A DNA stretch of 64,000 nucleotides from CAYSPG01 sp964432885 (GCA_964432885.1 CAYSPG010000020.1:1-64000), one strand, 5' to 3'. Positions 1-9,047 are shown, numbered from the stretch's first letter. Notes: generated from the sequence alone by a model not told the origin. Numbers and translations: made by a program.

Positions 1-67
1 TTTTTTTGTGGCGGGGGCGGGGGCCGGGCGCCCCCCCCCCCCCCCCCCCCACTCCTCCCCTCCCTAA
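1..67. other. Low-complexity G/C homopolymer edge
   Basis: The first bases are runs of T, G and then about 20 C residues, followed by a C/T-rich tract. Composition is completely unlike the AT-rich sequence that follows. It is most simply a contig end with sequencing or assembly noise, and nothing should be read from it biologically. Confidence 0.7.
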
Positions 68-82
68 TAAAAATGTGTCAAT

Positions 83-110
83 GTCATTCCGAACGAAGTG
101 AGGAATCTCA
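83..110. repeat. Dispersed repeat of the GTCATTCCGAACGAAG type
   Basis: This intergenic sequence reads GTCATTCC-GAACGAAGTG-AGGAATCTC, with TTCC and GGAA forming short complementary ends. From memory, near-identical sequences recur between genes in many Bacteroidota genomes. Only one copy lies in this window, so the repetitive nature is recalled knowledge and not shown here. Confidence 0.5.
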
Positions 111-161
111 ACATCATAAAATCAGTTTTTAATAGAAAAATGAATACTTAAAGTACCTGAA

Positions 162-818
162 TCAGAAAAAAATAAAACTCAACAGTTTTTCTTTAATGGT
201 CTTTGCCACCGCCTCTGTCATACTCACCACATGCAGTTTTTCGTAAATATGTTTTACATGCGTGCGCACGGTGTCGTAGGATATGGACAACTCATCGCAC
301 ACCATTTTTAAACTCATTCCTTTTACCAAACACTCAAGCACCTGTTTTTCGCGGGGGCTAAGATTGTAATCTTGTTCAGGAGTTTTATGCGGAGGGCTGT
401 TGCGAAACATCTTCAGCACCTTTTGCGCAATTACAGGTGTCATGGGCGCACCACCTTCGTACACTTCCTTAATAGATTCAATCAGTTTAACAGGCGAAGT
501 ATTTTTTAGCAGATAACCCGATGCACCAAAACATATAGAAGAAAATATTTTATCGTCCTCATCAAAGTTGGTAAGCATCAGAATTTTTGCTGTTGGAAAT
601 TTTGATTTCAATTCTTTTACTGCATCAATTCCTGTTTTGCCCGGCATTTGTATATCCATCAGCACCACATCGGCATTGGCTTTTTTATAATCGGAAATAA
701 GATTATTGCAGTCGGCAAAACTTCCGCACCACTCAAAACCATCGGTGCCTTTTAAAATCATGCCCAGCGCATCGCGCACTTTTTTGTTATCGTCAAATAT
801 GCAAACACGTATATCCAT
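162..818 (-). CDS. NarL/FixJ-family response regulator
   Basis: A two-component response regulator of 218 residues. The receiver domain occupies about residues 3-120, with the acidic pair D9-D10, phosphoacceptor D55 in VVLMDIQMPG, T83 and K105. The C-terminal LuxR/GerE helix-turn-helix (about 155-210) contains LSPREKQVLECL and the recognition segment SYDTVRTHVKHIYEKL. I chose the ATG at 818, where the receiver begins (MDIRVCIFDD); an upstream TTG at 833 is possible. It is a paralogue of the regulator at 17661-18293. No histidine kinase is adjacent, although the contig edge lies just downstream. The upstream region holds a TTACAC half-site (about 883-890) resembling the operator-like repeat near 17.6 kb. 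Confidence 0.9.
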   Translation of the reverse strand: MDIRVCIFDDNKKVRDALGMILKGTDGFEWCGSFADCNNLISDYKKANADVVLMDIQMPGKTGIDAVKELKSKFPTAKILMLTNFDEDDKIFSSICFGASGYLLKNTSPVKLIESIKEVYEGGAPMTPVIAQKVLKMFRNSPPHKTPEQDYNLSPREKQVLECLVKGMSLKMVCDELSISYDTVRTHVKHIYEKLHVVSMTEAVAKTIKEKLLSFIFF

Positions 819-994
819 ATAATTTTCGGGCAAAGGTTTAAAAGTAATAAACCTGTGTCAATCGCCAACATCGGTGATTTATTACACTACATTGCCCCTT
901 TTTTAGAAACGAACACGTTTTAAAATGATATATTAAAGATAGTACAAACAATAATTAATTAAACCAAACGACTTACACCCCATGAGGAAAGATT

Positions 995-2212
995 TTAGTT
1001 TAATGAAAACTGTTTTTGTGCCATATCCTTTACGGCAGTGCCAATGGCAAGGCAGGCTGTAGCTGCAGGTGATGGAGCATTAAGTACATGTATTGCGTTA
1101 TTATGATATTCTATTTTAAAATCGTCAATCATATTGCCATCGGCATCAAGTGCCATAGCTCGCACCCCTGCCCTGCCTGGAATAATATCATCCATTTGCA
1201 ATGAAGGTATTAGCCGCTGCAGGCGCTCCAGAAAAAGGCGTTTTGAAAACGCACGTTTATATTCATCCACTGCAAACCGCCAATGTTTAAAAAACAACTT
1301 CCATGTACCCTTATATGTGCCTGCCTGTAAAGCATCACGCAGGTTAAAATCTGTTTTGCCATACCCTTCGCGCTTAAAGGTAAACACAGCATTAGGCCCG
1401 CACTCTACACCATGAAATATCATACGCGTAAAGTGCACACCCAAAAAAGGAAACTGAGGATTAGGCACGGGGTAAATTAAATTACGAACCTTGCTCATAC
1501 CCTTATCGGTTAAATCATAATAGTCGCCACGAAAACCTACAATTTGCATGTTCGGATCAACACCATCTTTTTTTGCAATCCTATCGCTAAACAACCCTGT
1601 ACAGTTTATTATATGCTTCGCCTTATACTTTGCTTTGGATGTAACTACTGTTGTTACACCATCCGCTTTTTCAAAAGCCTCAACCTGATGCCCGGTTAAT
1701 ACATCGCTTCCACTAAATTTATTTTTGATAAGTTGAGCTATGGTATTTGTAAGTCCAACATAATCCACAATGCCGGTGCATGGCACCCACAAGCCTGCAA
1801 TGCCTGTGCAGTAAGGTTCGATGTCTTTTATCTGCTGCGCATCAATTTTTTGTATTCCCTCCACTCCATTTTGCAATCCATTGTTAAACACCCGGCTCAT
1901 GTGAGGCAGTTCATCGGCATGGGTGGCAACAATTATTTTTCCGCAAATATCATGTGCCACGTTATGGTCTTTACAAAACTGCACTAACTCATGCCTGCCG
2001 TCAACACAGTTTTTAGCTTTATATGAACCCGGCTTATAATAAAGTCCCGAATGAATAACACCCGAATTGCGTCCTGTTTGGTGTGCGGCAAGTTTATCTT
2101 CCTTTTCAAGAACCAAAACTTTTAATTGTGGAAAGTGAAGGTTTATTTTATATGCCGATGCAATGCCCACACATCCACCGCCAATAACAATAACATCATA
2201 CAGGTTTTCCAT
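995..2212 (-). CDS. lhgO: L-2-hydroxyglutarate oxidase
   Basis: A FAD-dependent DAO-superfamily oxidoreductase of 405 residues, expected to oxidise L-2-hydroxyglutarate to 2-oxoglutarate and pass electrons to the respiratory quinone pool. The N-terminus has the dinucleotide-binding motif DVIVIGGGCVG (about residues 6-16) followed by HQTGRNSGVIHSGLYY, which is characteristic of the LhgO/L2HGDH group. The C-terminus has GRAGVRAMALDADG and the FAD-contacting segment LNAPSPAATACLAIG. Length matches the bacterial enzymes (about 400-420). It is transcribed alone, divergently from the FadL-like gene, across a 202-bp gap. Substrate assignment rests on motif resemblance; other hydroxyacid oxidases of the fold are possible. 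Confidence 0.85.
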   Translation of the reverse strand: MENLYDVIVIGGGCVGIASAYKINLHFPQLKVLVLEKEDKLAAHQTGRNSGVIHSGLYYKPGSYKAKNCVDGRHELVQFCKDHNVAHDICGKIIVATHADELPHMSRVFNNGLQNGVEGIQKIDAQQIKDIEPYCTGIAGLWVPCTGIVDYVGLTNTIAQLIKNKFSGSDVLTGHQVEAFEKADGVTTVVTSKAKYKAKHIINCTGLFSDRIAKKDGVDPNMQIVGFRGDYYDLTDKGMSKVRNLIYPVPNPQFPFLGVHFTRMIFHGVECGPNAVFTFKREGYGKTDFNLRDALQAGTYKGTWKLFFKHWRFAVDEYKRAFSKRLFLERLQRLIPSLQMDDIIPGRAGVRAMALDADGNMIDDFKIEYHNNAIHVLNAPSPAATACLAIGTAVKDMAQKQFSLN

Positions 2213-2389
2213 ATTGCTTATTGCATAAATATTTTGCGCTAAGGTAAAATAACCTCACTAAATACATTATATAAAAATCACACCAAGCTATAAATACGCA
2301 CAATTACAACCATTACGTTGCCCACATTGCATTGTTGAAAATAACCAAAGCAAATATTTTGAATACTTTTATATTAGCCAATATACCTT

Positions 2390-2397
2390 TACATTTG
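2390..2397 (+). promoter_or_regulatory. Candidate -7 element (TAnnTTTG)
   Basis: TACATTTG lies 17 bases before the ATG of the FadL-like gene and matches the Bacteroidota sigma-70 -7 consensus TAnnTTTG. No well-spaced -33 TTG is evident; the nearest TTTTG is about 28 bases upstream, so only the -7 half is supported. Confidence 0.4.
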
Positions 2398-2414
2398 TTA
2401 CCTCTAACACCTAT

Positions 2415-3650
2415 ATGAAAAAAACCACTACGGTACTTCTTGTTTTGTTTTTTGTTTTTTCACAACTGCGATTACAGGCAGGCGCTTTTCAGATAAATAC
2501 GCAAAGCCCCAAAGCCACGTCAATGGGAGGCTCGCTAACAGGTTGGGCGCTGGATGCATCGGCTAATTTTTTTAATCCTGGTGCGGTAGTTTTTTTGGAA
2601 AAAAATTCATTTTTATTTGGTGCCCATGCATTGCTGCCACGTACAGTTTACATGAGCCCCCTTACGGGAAAAGAAACGCATGCCGAAGGCAAGTTGTTTT
2701 TGCCTTTGCATTTTTACGGAGCATATAAGTTAAAAGAAAAACTTGCTATTGGCCTGTCGGTAAACAGCCCTTATGGCACGGGCATAAAATGGGCCGATGA
2801 CTGGGAAGGCCGTTACATTGTGCAGGAAGCAGAGTTAAAAACACTATTTGTTCAGCCAACGGCATCGTACCGGATTTCAGAAAAATTTTCGATTGGATTA
2901 GGTTTTGTGTATGCTCATGCAAAAGCTACTTATTCCAAAGCAATTGATGTAGCTACAACTACCAGTAGCTATGGTAAGGCAAACTTTGATGGCAAAGCAA
3001 ACAACATTGGCCTTAATGCCGGTATAATGATAAAGTTTAACGAAAGCCTTCAAATGGGGCTGGCATACCGGTCGAAAATAAATATGAGTATAAAAGGCGA
3101 TGCTCAGTTTACCAACATACCATCAAACTTAAGCAACCAAATTCCTGCATCAGCAGATTTTAGCAGCCGCATGCGTTTGCCTTCGGTGCTTAGTTTAGGA
3201 ATAGTCTACCAGCTTACCAAAGAAATTAAACTTTCGTTTGAAACCAATATAACAAGTTGGAATAAATTTGACTCACTTAATTTTGAATTCTCATCACAAT
3301 ATGCCGAACTAAACGAAAACGGGCGCAGCGGACGCAAGTACAAAGATGCAGTAGCCGTACGACTGGGAATGCAATATGCAGTGCATAAAAAATTAGATGT
3401 GCGTGCCGGTGTTGCATACGACCAAACACCCGTAAAAAACGGATACGTTACGCCCGATAATCCTGATGCAAACAAATATGTGTTTGCTGCCGGCATTACT
3501 TTAAAAGCCACTGAAAAAATAGATATTGATTTTGGTTACTTGTTTGAAACATTAAAAGAACGACAGGACACAAACAGTGAAACCCTGTTTAAAGGATCAT
3601 ACAATACCATAGCCAATTGCATAGGGCTTGGCATTAACTTTAAATTTTAA
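2415..3650 (+). CDS. OmpP1/FadL-family outer membrane protein
   Basis: A 411-residue outer membrane beta-barrel of the FadL/TodX family, whose members import long-chain fatty acids or other hydrophobic molecules. A signal peptide covers about residues 1-22 (hydrophobic core VLLVLFFVFSQLRLQAGA). The hatch-like N-terminus AFQINTQSPKATSMGG and the DASANFFNPGAV segment are typical of the family. Alternating amphipathic strands run to a C-terminal phenylalanine (GLGINFKF), the usual Bam-recognised barrel end. Only 4 bases separate its stop from the SGNH-like lipoprotein gene, so the two are very likely one operon. Transported substrate cannot be read from sequence. Confidence 0.9.
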   Translation: MKKTTTVLLVLFFVFSQLRLQAGAFQINTQSPKATSMGGSLTGWALDASANFFNPGAVVFLEKNSFLFGAHALLPRTVYMSPLTGKETHAEGKLFLPLHFYGAYKLKEKLAIGLSVNSPYGTGIKWADDWEGRYIVQEAELKTLFVQPTASYRISEKFSIGLGFVYAHAKATYSKAIDVATTTSSYGKANFDGKANNIGLNAGIMIKFNESLQMGLAYRSKINMSIKGDAQFTNIPSNLSNQIPASADFSSRMRLPSVLSLGIVYQLTKEIKLSFETNITSWNKFDSLNFEFSSQYAELNENGRSGRKYKDAVAVRLGMQYAVHKKLDVRAGVAYDQTPVKNGYVTPDNPDANKYVFAAGITLKATEKIDIDFGYLFETLKERQDTNSETLFKGSYNTIANCIGLGINFKF

Positions 3651-3654
3651 TACG

Positions 3655-4992
3655 ATGACAAAAAATAAAAACATACTTGCTTTTTTTGCCTTCGCATTTT
3701 TATTTAGCGCATGCAAACCCAAAATAAACGAACTTTCTTTTGATGCCAACGGACTTGACTTTTCAAATTATGTTGCCATTGGCACCGAATCGTCAGCCGG
3801 ATATATGGATGGCGCATTGTTTAACGATGGGCAAAAAAATTCTTTTGCTGCCATCATGGCCAACCAGTTTTTATATGTAGGCGGAGGCGAGTTTACCCAA
3901 CCTTTGTTTAACAGCACTACAGGATACGGCACATTAAGCAACGCCAAACTTAATTTAACAAACAAAACATTTTGCAATGGCACCACTACTCTATCCGCGC
4001 AAAACGTGGCGCAGCAGGGCGATGCTTCTATTGATGTGTATATTGGAAGCCAGGGCCCGTTTAATAACATGAGTGTGCCCGGCATGAAGTCTTATCAGGT
4101 GCAAAGTCAGGATTTTGGAAATCCTCTTTTCCTTATTTCAAAAAATCATTTCTATTCTCGTTTTGCTTCGCAGCCGGGGCAGTCAACCGTTTTAGCTGAT
4201 GCTAAAAACCAAAACCCTACTTTTTTTTCATTTCGAATTGGGCTTGCTGATGTAATGGGATATGCATGTATGGGTGGCGATGAAGCACTTGACATTATAA
4301 CTCCCGATTCGGTTTTTAAACCCTCCATCGAAAATTCGGTTGCCACCATGGTATCAACACAAGCCAAGGGAATAATTACCAACATACCCGATATTGCCGA
4401 CCTTCCATACTTTACCACCATACCCTATAATGCACTTGTACTAACGCAAACAGAAGCCGACTCGTTAAACACGCTTTATGCACTGTTAAATCCGGCTATC
4501 CAGTTTACCCAGGGGAACAATGCACTGGTTATGGAAGATGCCGCAGCCACAGGCCAGCGCAGACAAGTAAAGTCAACAGAATATGTTTTAATGTCGGTTC
4601 CACTTGACAGTATATATTGTGCAGGATGGGGCTCAAGCACCGTTAAACCGCTTACAGATATGTATGTACTTGATGCTGCTGAAATAAATAAAGTTAAAAC
4701 AGCTGTTTCAAGCTTTAACACCACACTAAAAAACACAGCGGCACAGTATGATTTATTGTATGTAGATATAAACGCCTACTATAAAACCCTAAAAACCGGA
4801 ATTGTATTTAATGGTGCTTCATACTCATTGAAATTTAACAGCGGCACTTTGTTTTCGCTTGATGGGTTAAATTTAAATGCACGAGGCAACGCGTGTATAG
4901 CCAACGAATGTATAAAGGCGCTTAACATAAAGTATGGCTGCCGTATTCCTCAAGCCAATGTTACTTCCTATCCTGGAATTATTTTTCCGTAA
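3655..4992 (+). CDS. SGNH/GDSL-fold lipoprotein, catalytic residues altered
   Basis: A predicted surface or periplasmic lipoprotein of 445 residues. The ATG at 3655 places the lipobox (FLFSAC) correctly after a short hydrophobic signal; an upstream frame start would overlap the FadL gene. The fold is recognisable from the N-terminal block YVAIGTESSAGYMDGAL, equivalent to the GDSL block, and the C-terminal block LDGLNLNARGNACIANE, equivalent to the D-x-x-H block. At the nucleophile position the expected Ser is Glu (G-T-E-S), and the expected His after the conserved Asp is Asn. Both catalytic positions thus appear replaced, which suggests a binding protein. Its tight coupling to a FadL-like porin suggests a shared hydrophobic ligand; this is inference. 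Confidence 0.75.
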   Translation: MTKNKNILAFFAFAFLFSACKPKINELSFDANGLDFSNYVAIGTESSAGYMDGALFNDGQKNSFAAIMANQFLYVGGGEFTQPLFNSTTGYGTLSNAKLNLTNKTFCNGTTTLSAQNVAQQGDASIDVYIGSQGPFNNMSVPGMKSYQVQSQDFGNPLFLISKNHFYSRFASQPGQSTVLADAKNQNPTFFSFRIGLADVMGYACMGGDEALDIITPDSVFKPSIENSVATMVSTQAKGIITNIPDIADLPYFTTIPYNALVLTQTEADSLNTLYALLNPAIQFTQGNNALVMEDAAATGQRRQVKSTEYVLMSVPLDSIYCAGWGSSTVKPLTDMYVLDAAEINKVKTAVSSFNTTLKNTAAQYDLLYVDINAYYKTLKTGIVFNGASYSLKFNSGTLFSLDGLNLNARGNACIANECIKALNIKYGCRIPQANVTSYPGIIFP

Positions 4993-5076
4993 AAAAATGT
5001 ACCCTAATCTTTGTGTAATTTTTTGGAAACTGATTAAACAAATGTCAATGGCATGTGTTGATTAAATTATTAAACA

Positions 5077-5967
5077 ATGCAGATAAACAGGTTTTCTATA
5101 AAAGAAGTAGAAGCGCTAACAGGTGTTAAACAGCACACCATACGCATTTGGGAGCAGCGATATAATGTACCCCAGCCAAAACGTACTGCCACCAACATTC
5201 GTTATTATACCGACAATGATTTAAAACTGCTGTTAAACATAGCAATGCTTAATCGCATTGGCCACAAAATTTCTAAAATAGCCTGCCTTAATGAGTGTGA
5301 AATAGAAAAACTTGTTTTAGAACACATTGAAAAATCAAACTCAACATTGCTGCAATTAGAGTCGTTAATAAATGCTGTAATGCGAATGGATGAGAAAGGT
5401 CTGGAAAAAATCATTCAAAGAAATATTTTGAAAGAAGGCTTTGAGCTTACGATGACCAATCTGATTTTTCCTTTTTTGCATCGTGTGGGTATGATGTGGC
5501 AGGCAGGATGTGTGTGTCCTGCATACGAACATTTTTTAGCCAGCCTTATACGGCAAAAAATTATTGCGGCCAGTGATGGTTTAAAAACCGAAGCAAATCA
5601 CAGCACAAAAAAATTTATGTTATTTCTTCCCCAGGGAGAATCACATGAATTAGGATTGCTGTATGCAAATTATCTTATTCGTTCACGAGGGCAGCAAAGT
5701 GTTTATTTAGGACAAAACTTGCCATTTGATTGTTTACAAACTGCTTTTAATACTTTTCATCCAAATTATATTGTAAGCGTAATTACATCTCCTACAAAAC
5801 TTAAAGATGTGCAAAATTTTATTCAGCGCCTTGCAAGCAGTTACCCACACACACAAATTATTTTATCGGGCACACAGTTACTTAGCAAGTCATTACACAT
5901 TCCACACAATGTGTCGGTTATCGAAGACTTTGACCGATTTACAAACCTTATTGAATCTGAGAGATAA
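5077..5967 (+). CDS. MerR-family regulator with B12-binding domain (CarH/LitR-like)
   Basis: A 296-residue transcriptional regulator. Residues about 5-75 form a MerR winged helix (FSIKEVEALTGVKQHTIRIWEQRY). The remainder resembles the cobalamin-binding module of CarH/LitR: the helical-bundle motif W-x9-E-H is present (W141, E151, H152), and the Rossmann-like part has E-S-H-E-L-G (E188, H190, G193), where H190 would be the lower axial ligand of B12. In studied members adenosylcobalamin makes the protein a light-sensitive repressor, often of carotenoid genes. The residue after W141 is Gln where Thermus CarH has His132. No carotenoid genes are in the window. The 3' end overlaps convergent purN by 20 bp. 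Confidence 0.85.
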   Translation: MQINRFSIKEVEALTGVKQHTIRIWEQRYNVPQPKRTATNIRYYTDNDLKLLLNIAMLNRIGHKISKIACLNECEIEKLVLEHIEKSNSTLLQLESLINAVMRMDEKGLEKIIQRNILKEGFELTMTNLIFPFLHRVGMMWQAGCVCPAYEHFLASLIRQKIIAASDGLKTEANHSTKKFMLFLPQGESHELGLLYANYLIRSRGQQSVYLGQNLPFDCLQTAFNTFHPNYIVSVITSPTKLKDVQNFIQRLASSYPHTQIILSGTQLLSKSLHIPHNVSVIEDFDRFTNLIESER

Positions 5968-6520
5968 TCTTCTCTATTATAATGGGAAAATGTTTGTATT
6001 CAAGCTGGTGAATTTTATCGGCTAATGTTTCGGCAGTTTCGTTTTTATCAACTTCCACTTTTGCCTGAAAAATAATTTCGCCATCATCAAATTTTTCGTT
6101 TACATGATGAATGGTAATACCCGATTCTTTTGCGCCTGATTTTATTACAGCATTGTGCACATTAAGTCCATACATGCCCTTACCTCCAAATGCAGGAAGC
6201 AATGCAGGATGAATATTTATAATTCTTCCCTTATAGGCTTGAATAATATCAGCAGGCATAAGTTTTAAAAAACCTGCAAGCACCACAAAATCTATTTTAT
6301 GCAGCAAAAGCAGTATTAATATTTTACCTTGTTGTTTTAAATCATCAACGTTAAATATTTCGCAATGTACCCCAAGGTTATGAGCACGAGAAATAACACC
6401 AGCCATTGCATTGTCAGTTAAAATTAATTGCACATGCGCCAAAGGCGAGTTTTTAAAATAACAAATAATATTTTCGGCATTACTGCCCGAACCCGATGCA
6501 AAAATTGCGATGCGTTTCAT
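5948..6520 (-). CDS. purN: Phosphoribosylglycinamide formyltransferase
   Basis: GAR transformylase (190 residues) transfers the formyl group of 10-formyl-tetrahydrofolate to GAR in the third step of purine synthesis. The N-terminal FASGSGSNAENI binds the substrate phosphate. The catalytic residues N102 and H104 lie in INIHPALLPAFGG, and the catalytic Asp (D146) lies in the loop ESGITIHHVNEKFDDGE. Length agrees with bacterial PurN (about 190-210). Its last 20 bp overlap the convergent MerR/B12 gene. It is followed on the same strand, 61 bp upstream, by dapF, but the two pathways are unrelated. Confidence 0.95.
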   Translation of the reverse strand: MKRIAIFASGSGSNAENIICYFKNSPLAHVQLILTDNAMAGVISRAHNLGVHCEIFNVDDLKQQGKILILLLLHKIDFVVLAGFLKLMPADIIQAYKGRIINIHPALLPAFGGKGMYGLNVHNAVIKSGAKESGITIHHVNEKFDDGEIIFQAKVEVDKNETAETLADKIHQLEYKHFPIIIEKIISQIQ

Positions 6521-6581
6521 TTGCTTTTAAGCGGTGTTAAAAATTATTTAATTAAAATTTTAAAATACATTACATCTAAAA

Positions 6582-7379
6582 CTAAACCTGAATTACCCCC
6601 GAAAAAACCATCTCAGCAGGACCTTGTAAAAAAATATTTTTATACCCGTTCTTATTCTTTTTAAAATACACTGTCAAATCTCCACCAAGAGCATGCAATT
6701 TTACTTGTTTAGAATTTGGGTTAATAAATCCAGCATGGTGTGCAACAATGGCTGATGCAGTAATTCCGGTTCCACAGGCCAGTGTTTCATTTTCAACTCC
6801 ACGTTCGTAGGTTCTTATTTTCAGCACTCCATCAATGGCCTCAATAAAATTTACATTAACTCCGTTTTTTTTAAACCTATTGTTATAACGAATTTTCATT
6901 CCATCGCCTACAACATTCATAGTATTAATTCCTTTTACAAATGTTACATAATGGGGTGAGCCGGTATTAAGTAAATAAAATCCGTTTCCCTCTTCAATTT
7001 CACGTACATCGCTCATGCTTACTTTAATTATTGCACTATTGCCTGTAACAGATTTTATAATGGCTCTGTGCAGACCATCATAAGCTGTAAATTCAGTTTC
7101 ATTTTTTATCAGTCCTAAATTATGTGCAAATAGCACAAAACAACGCGCACCATTTCCGCACATGCTGCCCACGCGACCATCGGCATTGTAATAAATCATT
7201 TCAAAAGAGGCTTTCTTACTTTTATTCAATGTAATCAATCCATCCGCACCAATACCAAAATGTCTATTGCACAGCATCTCAATTTGTTTTTCCGTAATGG
7301 CTGATAAACTATTTTTACGGTTATCAATCAAAATAAAGTCGTTGCCGGCTCCGTGATATTTTATAAAATTGACATGCAT
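6582..7379 (-). CDS. dapF: Diaminopimelate epimerase
   Basis: DapF (265 residues) interconverts LL- and meso-diaminopimelate for lysine and peptidoglycan synthesis, using two cysteines as a PLP-independent acid/base pair. Both are present: C74 in GSMCGNGARC and C202 in ETLACGTG. Other family blocks include KYHGAGNDFILID at the N-terminus and NTGSPHYV near residue 138. Length is normal. The start ATG lies next to a pair of direct repeats (7381-7417) in the gap shared with the divergent HtrA gene. Confidence 0.96.
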   Translation of the reverse strand: MHVNFIKYHGAGNDFILIDNRKNSLSAITEKQIEMLCNRHFGIGADGLITLNKSKKASFEMIYYNADGRVGSMCGNGARCFVLFAHNLGLIKNETEFTAYDGLHRAIIKSVTGNSAIIKVSMSDVREIEEGNGFYLLNTGSPHYVTFVKGINTMNVVGDGMKIRYNNRFKKNGVNVNFIEAIDGVLKIRTYERGVENETLACGTGITASAIVAHHAGFINPNSKQVKLHALGGDLTVYFKKNKNGYKNIFLQGPAEMVFSGVIQV

Positions 7380-7380
7380 A

Positions 7381-7417
7381 AAATAAATTTTGTCAGTTGA
7401 AATAAAATTTTGTCAGT
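7381..7417. repeat. Pair of direct repeats in the dapF/htrA gap
   Basis: Two copies of AAATAAA(A)TTTTGTCAGT stand at 7381-7397 and 7400-7417, a period of about 19 bases, immediately upstream of dapF and about 165 bases upstream of the HtrA gene. Each copy carries a TTTTG that could act as a -33 element. No protein is known to bind here; the arrangement is seen directly, the function is not. Confidence 0.45.
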
Positions 7418-7581
7418 GTATAAACGTTGTAAAAATAGGTTTAAAAACGATTTTGTTAAAAGTTCGTTAAGGAATGCTTCATAGCCGGTTCACAACTACT
7501 GCCATAATTTCGCTGGCACAATGTTAGAGGAGTAATTGAAAAAAGAAAAAAATTAAAATCACATATTAAATAAATAAACCC

Positions 7582-9030
7582 ATGATGTCTCAATTAAAAA
7601 AATCACTAAGCGTATTATTGGTAGCTGCTATTGGCGGCATTACCTCGGTAGCTGTTTACAAGCAGCTTGAACAAAAGCAGGAATCGTACAAACAGGAAAC
7701 AGCGCCTGTAAAAATGGTTAATTATTCAGGAAACAATGTACCTGTAAATATTGATTTTACATCGGCAGCCGAACGCACTGTGCCGGCAGTGGTGCATGTT
7801 ACCACAACTTTTTCCTACCAGCCTGTAAACAACGGATTATTTTTTGACCCCTTTAATTTTTGGGGGCAGCAAATGCCGCGGCAAGAGCAGCAGTCATCAG
7901 GTTCTGGTGTAATTATTACTGATGACGGTTATATTGTAACCAACAACCACGTGGTAGAAAATGCCGAAAAAGTGGAAGTTACACTTGATGATAAAAGAAA
8001 ATATACAGCGCGTGTAATTGGTCGCGACCCGTCAACAGACCTTGCACTTATAAAAGTTGATGGCAAACAACTTCCTTTTGTTCCTTACGCTAATTCAGAT
8101 GATATAAAAGTGGGGCAGTGGGTGTTGGCTGTGGGCAATCCATTCAATTTAACCAGTACCGTAACGGCAGGCATTGTATCAGCACGGGGGCGCAACATAC
8201 ACATACTTAACGATAAGCCTTTTTCAATAGAATCGTTTATACAAACCGATGCTGCAGTAAATCCTGGCAACAGCGGTGGCGCATTGGTAAACACCAATGG
8301 CGAGCTGGTAGGAGTAAATGCAGCCATTGCGTCAAACACTGGATCCTACACTGGATATTCGTTTGCCATTCCGTCAAACATTGTGCGAAAGGTTACCAAG
8401 GATTTGCTTGAATATGGAAAGGTGCAACGCGGTTTTATAGGTGTTAGCATTAAAGACATTGACCAAAAACTTGCAGAAGAAAAAGATTTAAAAACATTAA
8501 AAGGTGTTTACATTACTGGTGTAACCGATGGTGGTGCTGCCGAAAAAGCAGGAATTAAGGAAGGCGATGTAATAACCAAAGTAGGAAATGCAACTGTGTC
8601 GTCAACCAATGAGTTGCAGGAACAGATAGGAAGTTTAAACCCTGGTGATAACTTAAATATAACCGTACTGCGTGGCAGTGATGAAAAAACTTTTCCGATA
8701 ACATTAAAAGACAATGCTGAGCGCACGGCATCTGTAAACAGTGCAACATCGGCCGGTGTAATTAATGCCCTTGGTGCTGTATTTAGCGATGTAAGCGATA
8801 AAGACAAAAAACAACTTGGAATAAATGGAGGAGTTAAAATTTCGAACCTTGAAGCAGGAAAACTTCGCAGTGCAGGCATACGCGAAGGATTTATAATTAC
8901 TGCCATTGACAATCAAAAAATAGCAAGCACGGCTGATTTACAAGAAGTGCTTGCCACCAAAAAAGGCGGTGTACTTATGGAAGGAATTTATCCTAATGGC
9001 ATGCGTGCTTACTATGGGTTTGGCCTGTAA
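7582..9030 (+). CDS. HtrA/DegP-family periplasmic serine protease
   Basis: A 482-residue trypsin-like protease and chaperone for misfolded envelope proteins. The N-terminus has an uncleaved anchor or signal (SLSVLLVAAIGGITSVAVY). The catalytic triad is intact: H123 in TNNHVVENA, D153 in DPSTDLALIKV, and S231 in NPGNSGGALV. PDZ1 covers about 285-375 (GFIGVSIKDID, GVYITGV, EKAGIKEGDVI) and a shorter PDZ2-like domain about 390-480. An ATG precedes the listed one by no codons; the adjacent second ATG (7585) is equally usable. A bidirectional hairpin terminator follows directly. Upstream 202 bp are non-coding and shared with dapF. Confidence 0.93.
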   Translation: MMSQLKKSLSVLLVAAIGGITSVAVYKQLEQKQESYKQETAPVKMVNYSGNNVPVNIDFTSAAERTVPAVVHVTTTFSYQPVNNGLFFDPFNFWGQQMPRQEQQSSGSGVIITDDGYIVTNNHVVENAEKVEVTLDDKRKYTARVIGRDPSTDLALIKVDGKQLPFVPYANSDDIKVGQWVLAVGNPFNLTSTVTAGIVSARGRNIHILNDKPFSIESFIQTDAAVNPGNSGGALVNTNGELVGVNAAIASNTGSYTGYSFAIPSNIVRKVTKDLLEYGKVQRGFIGVSIKDIDQKLAEEKDLKTLKGVYITGVTDGGAAEKAGIKEGDVITKVGNATVSSTNELQEQIGSLNPGDNLNITVLRGSDEKTFPITLKDNAERTASVNSATSAGVINALGAVFSDVSDKDKKQLGINGGVKISNLEAGKLRSAGIREGFIITAIDNQKIASTADLQEVLATKKGGVLMEGIYPNGMRAYYGFGL

Positions 9031-9047
9031 TCTAATATTGTTAATAG

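Noticed and set aside
1..67. Unusual G/C-rich structural element
   Set aside because: Pure homopolymer runs at the very edge of the window are best explained as contig-end artefact.
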